From: Bacteroides sp.
Lineage (GTDB): Bacteria > Bacteroidota > Bacteroidia > Bacteroidales > Muribaculaceae
Assembly: GCA_014802265.1 (NCBI GenBank)
Contig: JAAVCP010000026.1
Location: 1 to 64,000, forward strand
Direction of reading: 5' to 3'
Length of the DNA: 64,000 nt
Notes under the pieces: model-generated
Told to the model about the DNA's origin: nothing
What the model saw: the letters and a program-made list of their open reading frames with translations, nothing else
Database searches by the model: none
Translations under genes and position numbers: made by a program
Shown here: positions 53,155 to 62,391 of the stretch, piece by piece
How the letters are laid out: every line of letters begins with the position of its first letter
Position numbering within the stretch: the first letter of the stretch is position 1

Positions 53155-54162
53155 TTACTCTACGTTTACGAGATAATCGCATTTAGCGAATGTTTTACCA
53201 TATGCGGGTATAAGTATTGAGTCATCTATTTCGTTCCCTTTCAGCCATTCGATTATGGCTTTTGGAAAATTGACTCCAGCCTCATAACTGAACGGGAAAC
53301 CGCCTCCGAAACGGGGATTGAGTTCAAGAACATAGTATTCCCCATGACGCTCAAACACATCTACGTCGAGGTTGCCGATGTGTCTAAGGGATTGTCCTAA
53401 CTTCCTGCCTATCTCCCTTATCGCTGTATTGTCAACAGTCTGTGCCTTGTCCGTCTCACCGGCACGCATGGCAAGCTTCTTCTTCACCGACACGCCACGG
53501 TTATTGCCGTTCAGGTCGTTCATCACGTCAATGCCGTATTCCTGTCCCTCAATCTTCTCCTGAATAAGAATGTACTCATTCCCCTTTGACACCTCCGAGA
53601 GGATCGACTTCCTGACTTTCTTCAGCAGCATGGCATACACCTCGTCAAGTTCCTCCATATTGTTGACAAACTCAATACCGATGGATCCGGAGCCCCAGCG
53701 TGGTTTGAGGACAAGTGGAAACCGTAACTCCCCGTTGCCAATGGCTTCCTTTGCCTTGTCAAGGCTGATGAAAGTCTTCGGTGTGTTCAATCCAAGGCTT
53801 TCAACATACCGGGCAGTAAGATACTTGTCAAAGCAGATGTCAATGACCTCCTTGTCAGCTACAATAGGCAGGATGCCATGCTCCTCAAATCTTTTCCGGT
53901 TCTCAGCCAATATGGGCAACTCAAGGTCATTGAGGCAGATAATTGCCTTGACATTATTACGTTGGCATATATCAAGAATACAGTCAATATAGTCAGCAGA
54001 ATAGACCGCCGGAACCTTCTCCTTGATATCAGCTGCCGAAAGCGCAGGGGCAGACAACTGCATATCCGCCCCGATAATCTTGCCCCCGTCGCCAAGCTGC
54101 TCCTTGAAATACTTTAGCAGGTATGTGCGCCTTCCGGCACATGTGAATAGAATATTAAGCAT
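53155..54162 (-). CDS. ATP-grasp family protein of the polysaccharide locus
   Basis: 335 residues. The N-terminal pre-ATP-grasp domain (NILFTCAGRRTYLLKYFKEQ) is followed by ATP-grasp motifs FPLVLKPRWGSGSIGIEFV, EYILIQEKIEGQEYGIDVM and VLELNPRFGGGFPFSYEAG (metal ligands Glu and Asn). It resembles the large subunit of carbamoyl phosphate synthase, and such proteins are frequent in Bacteroidales capsule loci, where they probably ligate an amino acid or other acid to a sugar. A decayed PLP-enzyme gene lies directly upstream, so its partner pathway may be partly lost. Confidence 0.85.
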   Translation of the reverse strand: MLNILFTCAGRRTYLLKYFKEQLGDGGKIIGADMQLSAPALSAADIKEKVPAVYSADYIDCILDICQRNNVKAIICLNDLELPILAENRKRFEEHGILPIVADKEVIDICFDKYLTARYVESLGLNTPKTFISLDKAKEAIGNGELRFPLVLKPRWGSGSIGIEFVNNMEELDEVYAMLLKKVRKSILSEVSKGNEYILIQEKIEGQEYGIDVMNDLNGNNRGVSVKKKLAMRAGETDKAQTVDNTAIREIGRKLGQSLRHIGNLDVDVFERHGEYYVLELNPRFGGGFPFSYEAGVNFPKAIIEWLKGNEIDDSILIPAYGKTFAKCDYLVNVE

Positions 54163-54171
54163 TAGTCAGAG

Positions 54172-54437
54172 TTATTTCATTACGTTCATTAGTCCCCCGG
54201 TATGCCAGAACAGCACATTATCAGAGATATTGTTCTTTCTTAAGTAGTCCATCATTCCATAGAAAGCCCAAAGATAAGCCCGGTCTTCCTCATAGCCTTG
54301 TCAAGGAACTCAGCCATCTCGGGGGTATACTGCTCATATCCCCCACACAGGTAGTCGGTGTTGAAGTCTATCTTCCCGGTGTAATCCTTGTCCAGTCCAT
54401 AAATAATCATTGCTGATACATAATAGTATGATTTACG
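54172..54437 (-). pseudogene. Frameshifted 3' remnant of an ACC deaminase/D-cysteine desulfhydrase-like PLP enzyme
   Basis: On the minus strand one frame reads YGLDKDYTGKIDFNTDYLCG, then GYEQYTPEMAEFLDKAMRKTG. The sequence then continues in another frame as AFYGMMDYLRKNNISDNVLF, then WHTGGLMNVMK, followed by a stop at 54174-54172. Joined, the two parts match the C-terminal end of 1-aminocyclopropane-1-carboxylate deaminase-like proteins, which are common in Bacteroidales polysaccharide loci. The catalytic N-terminal two-thirds are gone, and the fragment begins right at the GNAT stop codon. Confidence 0.7.
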
Positions 54438-54441
54438 GGAT

Positions 54442-55029
54442 TTATACCTCCTCCGAATGAGGATACAAGTTATCACGGACAACTTTAATTGTATCTGTGT
54501 CAATGTCTATCTCGGACAAGTCAAGTCTGGGGGGAGTATATTCACGTCTTAGCAACCCGTAATAATACCTGTCAATCAGCTCCCCATTCAGTAATTTCTC
54601 GTCCCTAATTATTCCTTCAAGTTTAAAACCAAGTTTTTCACGTACTCTGCGTGAGGCAATATTGGGTTTATCAACATGACTACTGATCTTGTTAAGCTGC
54701 AATACGTTGAAGGCATAATCAATAAGTAACTGATTAACATGGGTGCCAATACCCTGGTGGTGACGGTCCGGACTGATAAAGGTATAAGTCTCCCCCCTGC
54801 GTAGCCTCCAGTCAATCTGGGTTATTCCTCCAAATCCTATAATCTCATTGTCGTCATCAAGGTAAGTGACATCAATCCTGTCATCCCGGGTTAAGTTTCG
54901 ATTGTACCACTGTATGGTATTATCTAACGTTATGGGAGGGGTAAAACCCATATTGGCGTATATCGTAGGATTATTCATCCATTTAACACGTGTGGGCAAA
55001 TCCCTTTCCTCAATTCTTCTAATCTTCAT
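54442..55029 (-). CDS. GNAT family N-acetyltransferase (RimJ/RimL-like)
   Basis: 195 residues. The acetyl-CoA loop region reads ISPDRHHQGIGTHVNQLLID (Q/RxxGxG/A type) and the C-terminal strand LNKISSHVDKPNIASRRVRE, LGFKLEGIIRDEKLLNGE. It probably acetylates an amino-sugar nucleotide in the locus, similar in role to PglD although of a different fold. It lies seven bases after the initiating transferase gene, so co-expression is certain enough. Confidence 0.85.
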   Translation of the reverse strand: MKIRRIEERDLPTRVKWMNNPTIYANMGFTPPITLDNTIQWYNRNLTRDDRIDVTYLDDDNEIIGFGGITQIDWRLRRGETYTFISPDRHHQGIGTHVNQLLIDYAFNVLQLNKISSHVDKPNIASRRVREKLGFKLEGIIRDEKLLNGELIDRYYYGLLRREYTPPRLDLSEIDIDTDTIKVVRDNLYPHSEEV

Positions 55030-55036
55030 GCCTGAA

Positions 55037-55663
55037 TCAGTGTTCTAATTTAGATTTCCTCTCGTCATCAAGGAAGCGTCCCTTCGGAGCCACGACGATA
55101 TCCTTTCGGGCAAATACGTTTTTTATTGTCTTTAGAATAATCTTACAGTCGTTGATGAAGGTTATGTCATCCACGTACTGGGCATCATATTCCAATTTCT
55201 GATCCCATGACAGATTGTTGCGTCCGTTAACCTGTGCAAGTCCGGTTATCCCGGGACGTACATTATGCCTACTTTGTTCCCGGTGCGTATACCACGGCAA
55301 GTACCGCGGCAGCAAAGGACGGGGACCAATAAGCGACATGTCTCCCTTGAATACATTCCAAAGCTGAGGCAGCTCATCTATGGAGGTTTTACGAATTATT
55401 GCCCCAACTTTGGTGAGTCTTCTTTCATTAGGAAGTAAATTTCCCGTCGCATCTCTCTCATCAGTCATTGATTTGAATTTCACAACCTTGAAAATCTTGC
55501 CATTCTTTCCGGGACGTTCCTGAAGGAAGAAAGCGCCTGCCCCCTTGTTGGCGACGTGAAGCCAGACTGTCACAGCAGCCAACGGCACAGACAGCACCAG
55601 CAATGCCACACCGGAGGTGGTCACGTCGATTGCGCGCTTGAAGAAGTCTCTGTAAAGTTTCAT
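55037..55663 (-). CDS. Initiating sugar-phosphate transferase, PglC-like
   Basis: 208 residues, the small monotopic form. One re-entrant N-terminal hydrophobic segment (FFKRAIDVTTSGVALLVLSV) is followed by the catalytic core: VKFKSMTDERD (Asp-Glu dyad), RKTSIDELPQLWNVFKGDMS, LIGPRPLLPRY and RPGITGLAQVNGRN. It transfers a phospho-sugar from a UDP-sugar to undecaprenyl phosphate at the cytoplasmic face, the first step of the repeat unit. Confidence 0.95.
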   Translation of the reverse strand: MKLYRDFFKRAIDVTTSGVALLVLSVPLAAVTVWLHVANKGAGAFFLQERPGKNGKIFKVVKFKSMTDERDATGNLLPNERRLTKVGAIIRKTSIDELPQLWNVFKGDMSLIGPRPLLPRYLPWYTHREQSRHNVRPGITGLAQVNGRNNLSWDQKLEYDAQYVDDITFINDCKIILKTIKNVFARKDIVVAPKGRFLDDERKSKLEH

Positions 55664-55690
55664 GAAATAAACATTATATGACGAACAGAC

Positions 55691-56890
55691 CTATTTCAAA
55701 ATATAGTCCGCAATCCTGTCAACAGTGTAGACGTTCAGAAGAAATTGGTTGCCTTTTTTACCCATGGAAGTAGCTTCATCGGGATCATTAGTAAGTCTGT
55801 CCATGTTCTTCAGAAAAAGATTCAGATCTCCATTTCTGCACCACATTCCAAAACCAGCGCTCTCGGCTATGCGTCCAATGTCGGTGCTGCTGTCTGTGGC
55901 AAGGAGGACAGGCATCGAGTTCTCAAGGTAGCTTAGGAGACGGGAGGGGAAGTTGGGGATTGTGAAGCGTGGGTCGAGGAAAATAAGCCCCACATCACAT
56001 GCATGCACCAGTTGGTCATAGTTAGTCTTCGGAAGGGCAGAGAGTAGTTTTGAATTCCTGGGGCTGTGTGCCTCAAACCACCGTGCCATTTTCGGATACT
56101 CGGTGCCGCTCCCCACGATAATAATGAAGCTGTCTTCCATTTTCTCATTTGCCTCAACCACCCTCAGGAGGAAATCAAGCCCCTGTGGCTTGCCGAGGTT
56201 GCCGCCATATATGAACAAAGTCTTATCAGTGGGTATGCCTAATTTTGACAGTAGTTGGTTGCGCTCCTCCATTGAGACCTCAGGTACCTCAATAGGCATG
56301 ATTGCATTTGGGCAAACCTCCACCTTTGACGGATCCACACTTGGATTATGAGTCAGGACATACTCGCAATTTGCCGGCGACATGCAGCCGATCTTATCGG
56401 AGATCTCATAGAGACGTTTCTCCTTACTGCGGAACATCCTGTGGAGTAAGCCTCCCTTTCTCATCATTCCGAGGTCAACGGCGTTCTGTGGGAAAATGTC
56501 TTTCAGCATCAGGTAACTGCGGCAGCCACATCGCTTCCTGACATTCTCAATGACCCTGTTGAAGGTGATGGGCGGAGTTGCGTAGAGCACCAGGTCAAAC
56601 CTTACGTCCCCCCAGTACTTGCGGATAGCCCTGTCGAACTGCCGTTCGAGCAGGAGGATGCCTATCCCTTTCTCTACGACGCTGGTCTTCCGTATGTTTA
56701 GTGTCCTGATCTTAAGGATCTGGCAGTGGTCACTCTTTACCAGGTGGGTTGGTTTGCCGAACCTCCGTTCGGTGGGTGAGGCTATGTAGACGTCACTGCC
56801 ACGGCTGATGAACTCACGCATTAGGTCAGAGTAGATTCCCCTTACGTTCACGTCGTCAAACCTTGACAGGGAAAGGAAAAGAATGTTCAT
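55691..56890 (-). CDS. wbuB: GT4 glycosyltransferase, WbuB-like (probable L-FucNAc transferase)
   Basis: 399 residues of the GT-B fold, starting NILFLSLSRFDDVNVRGIYS. The UDP-binding C-terminal half has IYGGNLGKPQGLDFLLRVV, VGSGTEYPKMARW and the E-x7-E-like ALLATDS region. WbuB-type enzymes are normally encoded just after fnlC and use UDP-N-acetyl-L-fucosamine; this order is kept here (three bases after fnlC). The exact specificity is inferred from that. Confidence 0.8.
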   Translation of the reverse strand: MNILFLSLSRFDDVNVRGIYSDLMREFISRGSDVYIASPTERRFGKPTHLVKSDHCQILKIRTLNIRKTSVVEKGIGILLLERQFDRAIRKYWGDVRFDLVLYATPPITFNRVIENVRKRCGCRSYLMLKDIFPQNAVDLGMMRKGGLLHRMFRSKEKRLYEISDKIGCMSPANCEYVLTHNPSVDPSKVEVCPNAIMPIEVPEVSMEERNQLLSKLGIPTDKTLFIYGGNLGKPQGLDFLLRVVEANEKMEDSFIIIVGSGTEYPKMARWFEAHSPRNSKLLSALPKTNYDQLVHACDVGLIFLDPRFTIPNFPSRLLSYLENSMPVLLATDSSTDIGRIAESAGFGMWCRNGDLNLFLKNMDRLTNDPDEATSMGKKGNQFLLNVYTVDRIADYILK

Positions 56891-56893
56891 TAG

Positions 56894-58075
56894 TTACTGG
56901 TCTTTTCGCCAGACCATCTTGTTTACGACGGTGACGTATGACTGGATAATTTTCACCACTATGTTACTGACGTTTTCCCCAATGTAGACATCTACCGGAG
57001 TGCCATTATCGTGATTCTTGTTCATTTCAATGGCTGTCTCTACTGCTTGGAGTAATGACTTCTTATCAATGCCGGCAAGTATGAAGCCGGCATTGTCAAG
57101 CGACTCCGGACGCTCAGTTGAGGTGCGTATGCACACGGCGGGGAACGGGTGACCAACGGAGGTGAAGAAGCTGGACTCCTCGGGCAGCGTTCCGGAGTCC
57201 GAGATCACGGCGGCGGCGTTCATCTGCAGGCAGTTGTAGTCATGGAATCCCAGTGGCTCATGCTGTATGATGCGCCTGTCGAGTTTGAACCCTGACTGCT
57301 TGAGACGCCTGTGGCTCCTGGGGTGGCAGCTGTAGAGGATTGGCATGTCGTACTTCTCAGCTATGGCGTTGATGGCACTGAAGAGCGACAGGAAGTTCTT
57401 CTCGGTGTCGATGTTCTCCTCCCGGTGGGCGGACAGGAGAATGTACCTCCCTTTCTCCAGCCCGAGACGCCGGTGTATGTCGCTTGCCTCAATGTCGGGG
57501 AGGTTCTGGTGGAGCACCTCAGCCATCGGGGAGCCGGTGAAGTACGTGCGCTCCCTCGGAAGACCGTTGTCAGCGAGGTAGCGCCGTGCATGCTCCGAGT
57601 AGCAGAGATTGACATCGGATATTATGTCCACTATCCTGCGGTTTGTCTCCTCGGGGAGGCACTCGTCCTTGCACCGGTTGCCCGCCTCCATGTGGAAGAT
57701 GGGAATGTGGAGGCGCTTGGCGGCAATTGCCGACAGGCATGAGTTTGTATCGCCGAGGATCAACAGTGCATCGGGCTTGATGTCAGCCATCAGCTTGTAG
57801 GAGCAGTTGATGATGTTTCCTATGGTCGCGCCGAGGTCATCGCCCACTGCGTCCATGTAGACCTCCGGGTCAGCTAACTTCAGGTCACGGAAGAATATGC
57901 CGTTGAGGTTGTAGTCGTAGTTCTGTCCGGTGTGCGCGAGTATGGTGTCAAAATATTTACGGCATTTATTTATGGTTGCTGCCAGACGGATAATCTCCGG
58001 CCGTGTGCCGACAATGATGAGCAGCTTCAGCTTGCCGTTGCCAGCAAACCGAATATCTGAGTAATCAGTCTTCAT
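56894..58075 (-). CDS. fnlC: UDP-GlcNAc/UDP-TalNAc 2-epimerase, FnlC/CapG type
   Basis: 393 residues, WecB fold. LLIIVGTRPEIIRLAATINK is the N-terminal signature; also IFHMEAGNRCKDECLPEETN and SDSGTLPEESSFF. In the CapEFG/FnlABC pathway it performs the last step to UDP-N-acetyl-L-fucosamine. With fnlA and fnlB in the same run, this reading is preferred over plain UDP-ManNAc production. It is separated from fnlB by the HEPN/MNT pair. Confidence 0.88.
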   Translation of the reverse strand: MKTDYSDIRFAGNGKLKLLIIVGTRPEIIRLAATINKCRKYFDTILAHTGQNYDYNLNGIFFRDLKLADPEVYMDAVGDDLGATIGNIINCSYKLMADIKPDALLILGDTNSCLSAIAAKRLHIPIFHMEAGNRCKDECLPEETNRRIVDIISDVNLCYSEHARRYLADNGLPRERTYFTGSPMAEVLHQNLPDIEASDIHRRLGLEKGRYILLSAHREENIDTEKNFLSLFSAINAIAEKYDMPILYSCHPRSHRRLKQSGFKLDRRIIQHEPLGFHDYNCLQMNAAAVISDSGTLPEESSFFTSVGHPFPAVCIRTSTERPESLDNAGFILAGIDKKSLLQAVETAIEMNKNHDNGTPVDVYIGENVSNIVVKIIQSYVTVVNKMVWRKDQ

Positions 58076-58145
58076 AAAGTATATATGAGATATACATTCG
58101 CATTGGAAAAACGCGAATTAATCAGTATTCGAAATATAAAGAATT

Positions 58146-58556
58146 CTATTTGATTGATTTTATAAGTGCCTCAACTGTATCAATAAACTCTCCTGCCATA
58201 GGACGAATTTTTTCAAGAGTCTGGCGGTCGCAGAAGCAATAATCCTCATAGTCATTGTTATGTCGCAGGTCAAAGAGCTTAAAGAAAGTCTTCGCCAAAT
58301 CAGTGTCAATGAGGCGCGGCTTGACAAAATTAAGAGAGAACACTGTCTTTACACCGGCATGAGTTTGGGTCTCAAGTTTGTTTGCTACAAGAAGTGCCAC
58401 CACAATATAATAACAGGCATAGTATAGACGGCTGACGGCAGCGTTATAGAACTCACCCTTCAACAGATAATCAACCTCGCGGAGTGTCTCGTGGGCACGC
58501 TCAATTCGGTATGCCACGAGATTTGCCCTTGACGGGTCATCCAGTTTTACCTTCAT
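58146..58556 (-). CDS. HEPN domain protein, toxin-like partner of an MNT nucleotidyltransferase
   Basis: 136 residues, UPF0332 type. It has the helix pattern RAHETLREVDYLLKGEFYNA, AVSRLYYACYYIVVALLV and the late motif LRHNNDYEDY, which carries the Arg and Tyr conserved in this group. In HEPN/MNT pairs the HEPN protein is the RNase toxin, and its partner inactivates it by adding AMP to Tyr. Its start overlaps the MNT stop by four bases. Confidence 0.85.
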   Translation of the reverse strand: MKVKLDDPSRANLVAYRIERAHETLREVDYLLKGEFYNAAVSRLYYACYYIVVALLVANKLETQTHAGVKTVFSLNFVKPRLIDTDLAKTFFKLFDLRHNNDYEDYCFCDRQTLEKIRPMAGEFIDTVEALIKSIK

Positions 58557-58870
58557 ATAACAATACCCTCGTTGATTACATTTACAGTGAAGGGCGTCTT
58601 TCGGCTTTCCCAGATACTTTTGATAAGTACTAAGGGGGAAATACGTATACCCTCGTCTATCTCAATATCATATAGATGATCTACAATCTCGTCACGTCGG
58701 TCAACAAACGCATAGCCCTGATAGCTGTCAGGAAGAATAATAAGAAGGTCTATATCCGAATCCTGTGTAGCTGTATTACGAGCCTGGGAACCATAAAGAA
58801 TGGTCTTGGCCTCAGGGAAAAGTCTGCGCATCATCTCCGATATCTTCTTTATAACACCACTATGCCTCAT
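58553..58870 (-). CDS. MNT-type minimal nucleotidyltransferase, antitoxin-like
   Basis: 105 residues. The nucleotidyltransferase motif is complete: LYGSQARNTATQDSDIDLLI, with the GSxAR loop and DxD metal ligands. A third acidic position lies in DIEIDEGIRISP. It forms a type VII toxin-antitoxin-like pair with the HEPN gene downstream. The pair has no other gene between fnlB (65 bases upstream) and fnlC. Confidence 0.9.
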   Translation of the reverse strand: MRHSGVIKKISEMMRRLFPEAKTILYGSQARNTATQDSDIDLLIILPDSYQGYAFVDRRDEIVDHLYDIEIDEGIRISPLVLIKSIWESRKTPFTVNVINEGIVI

Positions 58871-58934
58871 AATATCCTGGGTTAGACTGCAAAGATAGCG
58901 AATGTTCCCGAAATATTACAACATTTGGTAAAAA

Positions 58935-60158
58935 TTATACCGGGTCAAAGAAAGTATCTGGATGGTTGGGGTGGAATATCTCATTGCAGTACATGACGGT
59001 GACAAGATCCTCGGTGTCGGATAGGTTGATTATATTATGTGTGTAGCCCGGGAGCATGATGACGGACTGGATCTTGTCACCGGACACCTCGTATTCTAAA
59101 ATTTCGTCGGTGCCCTCCCGGCGCATCTGTATGAGACCGTGACCCTTCACCACTATGAACTGCTCCCACTTGGTGTTGTGCCAGTGCTGCCCCTTGGTGA
59201 TCCCGGGCTTGGAGATGTTGATGCTTACCTGACCGCAGTTTGGCGTATGTACAAGTTCCGTGAAGCTGCCTCGGTCATCACAGTTCATCTTCAGGTCGAA
59301 CACGGTCTTCTCTCTGGGCAGATATGAGAGGTAGGTGGAGAATAGTCTCCTGGCGAAACTGTCCTCGGGGATCTCCGGGATCATCAGGGTCTTTGGCATT
59401 TCGGAGAACTGATGAAGCAGATCTACAATCCCCCCCAAAGTCACATGGAAAGTTGTCGGCACGGCACAGAACCTGCCCTCTTCCCTAAGGACGGTTCTGA
59501 CACCGTCAAACTCGCAGTGGTGCTCCCTCCCCTGCAGGGCGAGTATCATCTCCTCCACGAGGTCGTCAATGTAGAGCAGCTCAAGTTCAACCGACGGGTC
59601 ATTGACCTGTATGGGGAGGTCATTGGCGATGTTGTGGCAGAAGGTTGCCACGGCTGAGTTGTAGTTTGGTCGGCACCACTTGCCGAAGAGGTTCGGGAAG
59701 CGGTAGACAAGCACCTTTGCCCCGGTCTCACCGGCATACCTGAAGAACAGCTCCTCGCCGGCACGCTTGCTCTCCCCATATGGGTGACCGGCATACCTGC
59801 CTGTGAGGGAAGCCTGAATTGAGCTTGACAGCATGACCGGGCATTTGTTACCATGCTTTTTGAGCGTGTCAAGGAGAGTGGAGGCAAACCCGAAGTTGCC
59901 CCTGTGGAAGTCTTCTGGGTTCTCAGGGCGGTTCACGCCAGCGAGGTTGAACACGAAGTCAGCCTCTCTGCAGTAGCGGTCAAGATCCCCGGGTGATGAG
60001 TCGATGTCATACTCAAAGACCTCCAGCCCCCCTCCGGCTCCCCCCATAAGGGGGAGGGTCAGTGTACGGCGGTCTTTCCCGTCGCGTATGTTTCTAAGCT
60101 GGGCGCAGAGGTTCCTGCCGACGAAACCCTTCGCGCCTGTTACCAAAATCTTCATCAC
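58935..60158 (-). CDS. fnlB: UDP-sugar epimerase/reductase with C-terminal cupin, FnlB/CapF type
   Basis: 407 residues. The N-terminal short-chain dehydrogenase domain starts KILVTGAKGFVGRNLCAQL (NAD(P) loop) and has AGHPYGESKRAGEEL with the YxxxK catalytic pair. The C-terminal cupin has metal ligands in GITKGQHWHNTKWEQFIVV and MLPGYTHNIINL. This bifunctional architecture is specific to CapF/WbjC/FnlB, which epimerises and then reduces the fnlA product with NADPH to UDP-N-acetyl-L-talosamine. It overlaps fnlA by four bases. Confidence 0.93.
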   Translation of the reverse strand: MMKILVTGAKGFVGRNLCAQLRNIRDGKDRRTLTLPLMGGAGGGLEVFEYDIDSSPGDLDRYCREADFVFNLAGVNRPENPEDFHRGNFGFASTLLDTLKKHGNKCPVMLSSSIQASLTGRYAGHPYGESKRAGEELFFRYAGETGAKVLVYRFPNLFGKWCRPNYNSAVATFCHNIANDLPIQVNDPSVELELLYIDDLVEEMILALQGREHHCEFDGVRTVLREEGRFCAVPTTFHVTLGGIVDLLHQFSEMPKTLMIPEIPEDSFARRLFSTYLSYLPREKTVFDLKMNCDDRGSFTELVHTPNCGQVSINISKPGITKGQHWHNTKWEQFIVVKGHGLIQMRREGTDEILEYEVSGDKIQSVIMLPGYTHNIINLSDTEDLVTVMYCNEIFHPNHPDTFFDPV

Positions 60159-61228
60159 TCGCTGCGTATTTCGCGTTTGGTGTCAGCCTCAATCATTCCG
60201 AGGTCAGCCTGAATGAAGCGGAGGCGCATCAGCTGCTCCTTCATGCCCTCAACGTCCAGGCGTTGTGTGTTATGGCTGTGGTAGTCCTCGATCTTGCTCA
60301 CCTCCTCACTGCCCTCGGTGAAGAACTTGTCATAGTTGAGGTCACGCGTGTCGCACGGTATGCGGTAGTAGTTCCCCATGTCGATTGCCTTTGCCATCTC
60401 CTCGCGCGTAACGAGGGTCTCATACAGTTTCTCCCCGTGGCGTGTGCCTATGACCTTAACCTCTGTCTCGCCATACTTGGGATTAACTTTGGCATAGATC
60501 TCCTTGAGTGCCTCGGCAAGGATTGAAAGCGTGGCTGCGGGTGCCTTCTGCACGAACAGATCACCGTTGTGACCGTGTGTGAACGCATATATCACAAGGT
60601 CAACCGCGTCATCGAGGGTCATCATGAAGCGTGTCATCTCGGGGTCAGTAATGGTGATCGGCTTGCCGTCCATCATCTGCTCGACCCAGAGGGGGATTAC
60701 GGAGCCGCGGCTTGCCATGACGTTTCCATATCGTGTGCAGCAGATGGTGGTTGGCGCACCCTCACCTAACTCACGTCCCTTGGCTATTGCTACTTTCTCC
60801 ATAAGTGCCTTTGAGATACCCATTGCATTGATAGGATATGCAGCCTTGTCGGTTGACAGCACCACAACATTCTTCACTCCATGCTCAATGGCAGAGAGGA
60901 GGACATTGTTGGTGCCCTCAACGTTGGTGCGGGTTGCTTCCATTGGGAAGAACTCGCAGCTGGGAACCTGCTTGAGGGCAGCGGCGGAGAATACATAGTC
61001 AACACCCTTCATTGCGATGTCGACAGACTGCTTATTGCGAACATCACCGATGAAGTACTTCACTTTCGGATTCTGAAGCCGGTGGCGCATGTCATCCTGT
61101 TTTTTCTCGTCACGGCTGAGAATACGGATTTCCTTAATATCCGAGTCCAGAAAACGGCGTAAAACCGCATTGCCAAATGACCCAGTGCCTCCGGTAATAA
61201 GGAGGACCTTATCTTTGAATACGGACAT
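60155..61228 (-). CDS. fnlA: UDP-GlcNAc 4,6-dehydratase/5-epimerase, FnlA/CapE type
   Basis: 357 residues. LLITGGTGSFGNAVLRRFL is the Rossmann loop. The active site region DKAAYPINAMGISKALMEK has Met in place of the usual Tyr of YxxxK, as described for CapE. MTRFMMTLDDAVDLVIYAF and GTRHGEKLYETLV are further family hallmarks. It converts UDP-GlcNAc to the 4-keto-6-deoxy sugar that FnlB takes up, first step of the UDP-L-FucNAc branch. Confidence 0.93.
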   Translation of the reverse strand: MSVFKDKVLLITGGTGSFGNAVLRRFLDSDIKEIRILSRDEKKQDDMRHRLQNPKVKYFIGDVRNKQSVDIAMKGVDYVFSAAALKQVPSCEFFPMEATRTNVEGTNNVLLSAIEHGVKNVVVLSTDKAAYPINAMGISKALMEKVAIAKGRELGEGAPTTICCTRYGNVMASRGSVIPLWVEQMMDGKPITITDPEMTRFMMTLDDAVDLVIYAFTHGHNGDLFVQKAPAATLSILAEALKEIYAKVNPKYGETEVKVIGTRHGEKLYETLVTREEMAKAIDMGNYYRIPCDTRDLNYDKFFTEGSEEVSKIEDYHSHNTQRLDVEGMKEQLMRLRFIQADLGMIEADTKREIRSE

Positions 61229-61254
61229 TTATATAAATTTTATTGTTTTTAATC

Positions 61255-62391
61255 TCAATATAGTTGAACGAAGTCTGGTTTTTGTGACTGAGTTAAGATC
61301 CAATCATATACAGATTTATTTCTTTGTGCAACTGCTAAATAATTGACAGTGGTATTGATGTAGACACTACCTTTTTGCCCCATTTGAAAAAGAGTGTCCA
61401 TACCCTTATTTATAGCGTTAGATATAGTAAGTCGTAAATTCTCTACACCTAAATCAATGCACCAACCCAAATTATATTTATTTAGATCCTGCCAGGGAGT
61501 GGCAGTTGTGGTAATAACAGGTAATCCGCAACTCATTGCTTCGGCAATGACCATACCAAAATTTTCACTGTAAGATGGCAATATAAAAATAGCGGATTGG
61601 TAATACAAATTTCTTTTTTCTTTGCCAAAAATTGGTGGTATGATTCTGACACTGTTACTCAGTCCCTTTTCTTCAATCATTTTCACTAATTTTGAAATAT
61701 AGGTTTTCTCACCGTTCCCTGCAATAACCAAATTCCAATCAGGATATTTAGCAGATATATCTCCCCATGCAGTAATTAATACTTCCAATCCTTTTTTTTC
61801 ATGAATACGAGATATGAAACAAACCTGTTGTTTTACATCAGGTTTACTAAAAGGCTTTCTACATGTATATTCGTTAATGTCAATACCGTTAGGAATTATT
61901 GCGATTGGAGCTTTGATATTCAGATTTCTGATATTTTCAGCCTCCATATCAGAGGTTGCCAAAATACAAGTTGCATGTTGTAAATCCCCTTTTTGATATA
62001 ACATAAGTGCAAGTTTCTTCTTTAGCCTCTTTTGTTTTAAACACCATGGCTCAAGACACCCACGAGGGGTCATCATATAAGGAATATTATTTTTACGTGC
62101 GATAGCAGCAACTTTATGATATAATGGATGCCATAAATTTTGACAATGAATTAAATCATATCCTTCTTGCATTATTTTTTCCTCTAACATTTTATGTGAA
62201 ATATTATTAGGGATTGTTTCTAGCTTTACTTTAGAATTTGATAAGATATGGGTATTCATTTCCTTTGACTTGCAAGTTATAAGCGTAGTATCCACACCTA
62301 TTTCTGAAAGGCCCTTAGCTAATAATGGAACACTTCTTGATGGACCTCCTGATGTTTTATCTAATGTTGTTATGAAGAGGCAGATTTTCAT
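61255..62391 (-). CDS. GT4 family glycosyltransferase
   Basis: The ATG at 62391 is preferred (KICLFITTLDKTSGGPSRSV follows directly); a longer start at 62427 adds 12 unrelated hydrophobic residues. The product is ~378 residues of the GT-B fold with AIIPNGIDINEY, FISRIHEKKGLEVLITAWGD and the E-x7-E motif in SYSENFGMVIAEAMSCGLPV. Sugar specificity is unknown. The start lies inside the last 35 bases of the polymerase gene, and base composition is visibly more AT-rich than in fnlABC. Confidence 0.85.
   Translation of the reverse strand: MKICLFITTLDKTSGGPSRSVPLLAKGLSEIGVDTTLITCKSKEMNTHILSNSKVKLETIPNNISHKMLEEKIMQEGYDLIHCQNLWHPLYHKVAAIARKNNIPYMMTPRGCLEPWCLKQKRLKKKLALMLYQKGDLQHATCILATSDMEAENIRNLNIKAPIAIIPNGIDINEYTCRKPFSKPDVKQQVCFISRIHEKKGLEVLITAWGDISAKYPDWNLVIAGNGEKTYISKLVKMIEEKGLSNSVRIIPPIFGKEKRNLYYQSAIFILPSYSENFGMVIAEAMSCGLPVITTTATPWQDLNKYNLGWCIDLGVENLRLTISNAINKGMDTLFQMGQKGSVYINTTVNYLAVAQRNKSVYDWILTQSQKPDFVQLY

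Noticed and set aside
54252-54503. 83-codon ORF taken as an intact small gene
   Set aside because: Its first part overlaps the GNAT gene; the rest is one frame of a broken PLP-enzyme gene whose end continues in another frame.
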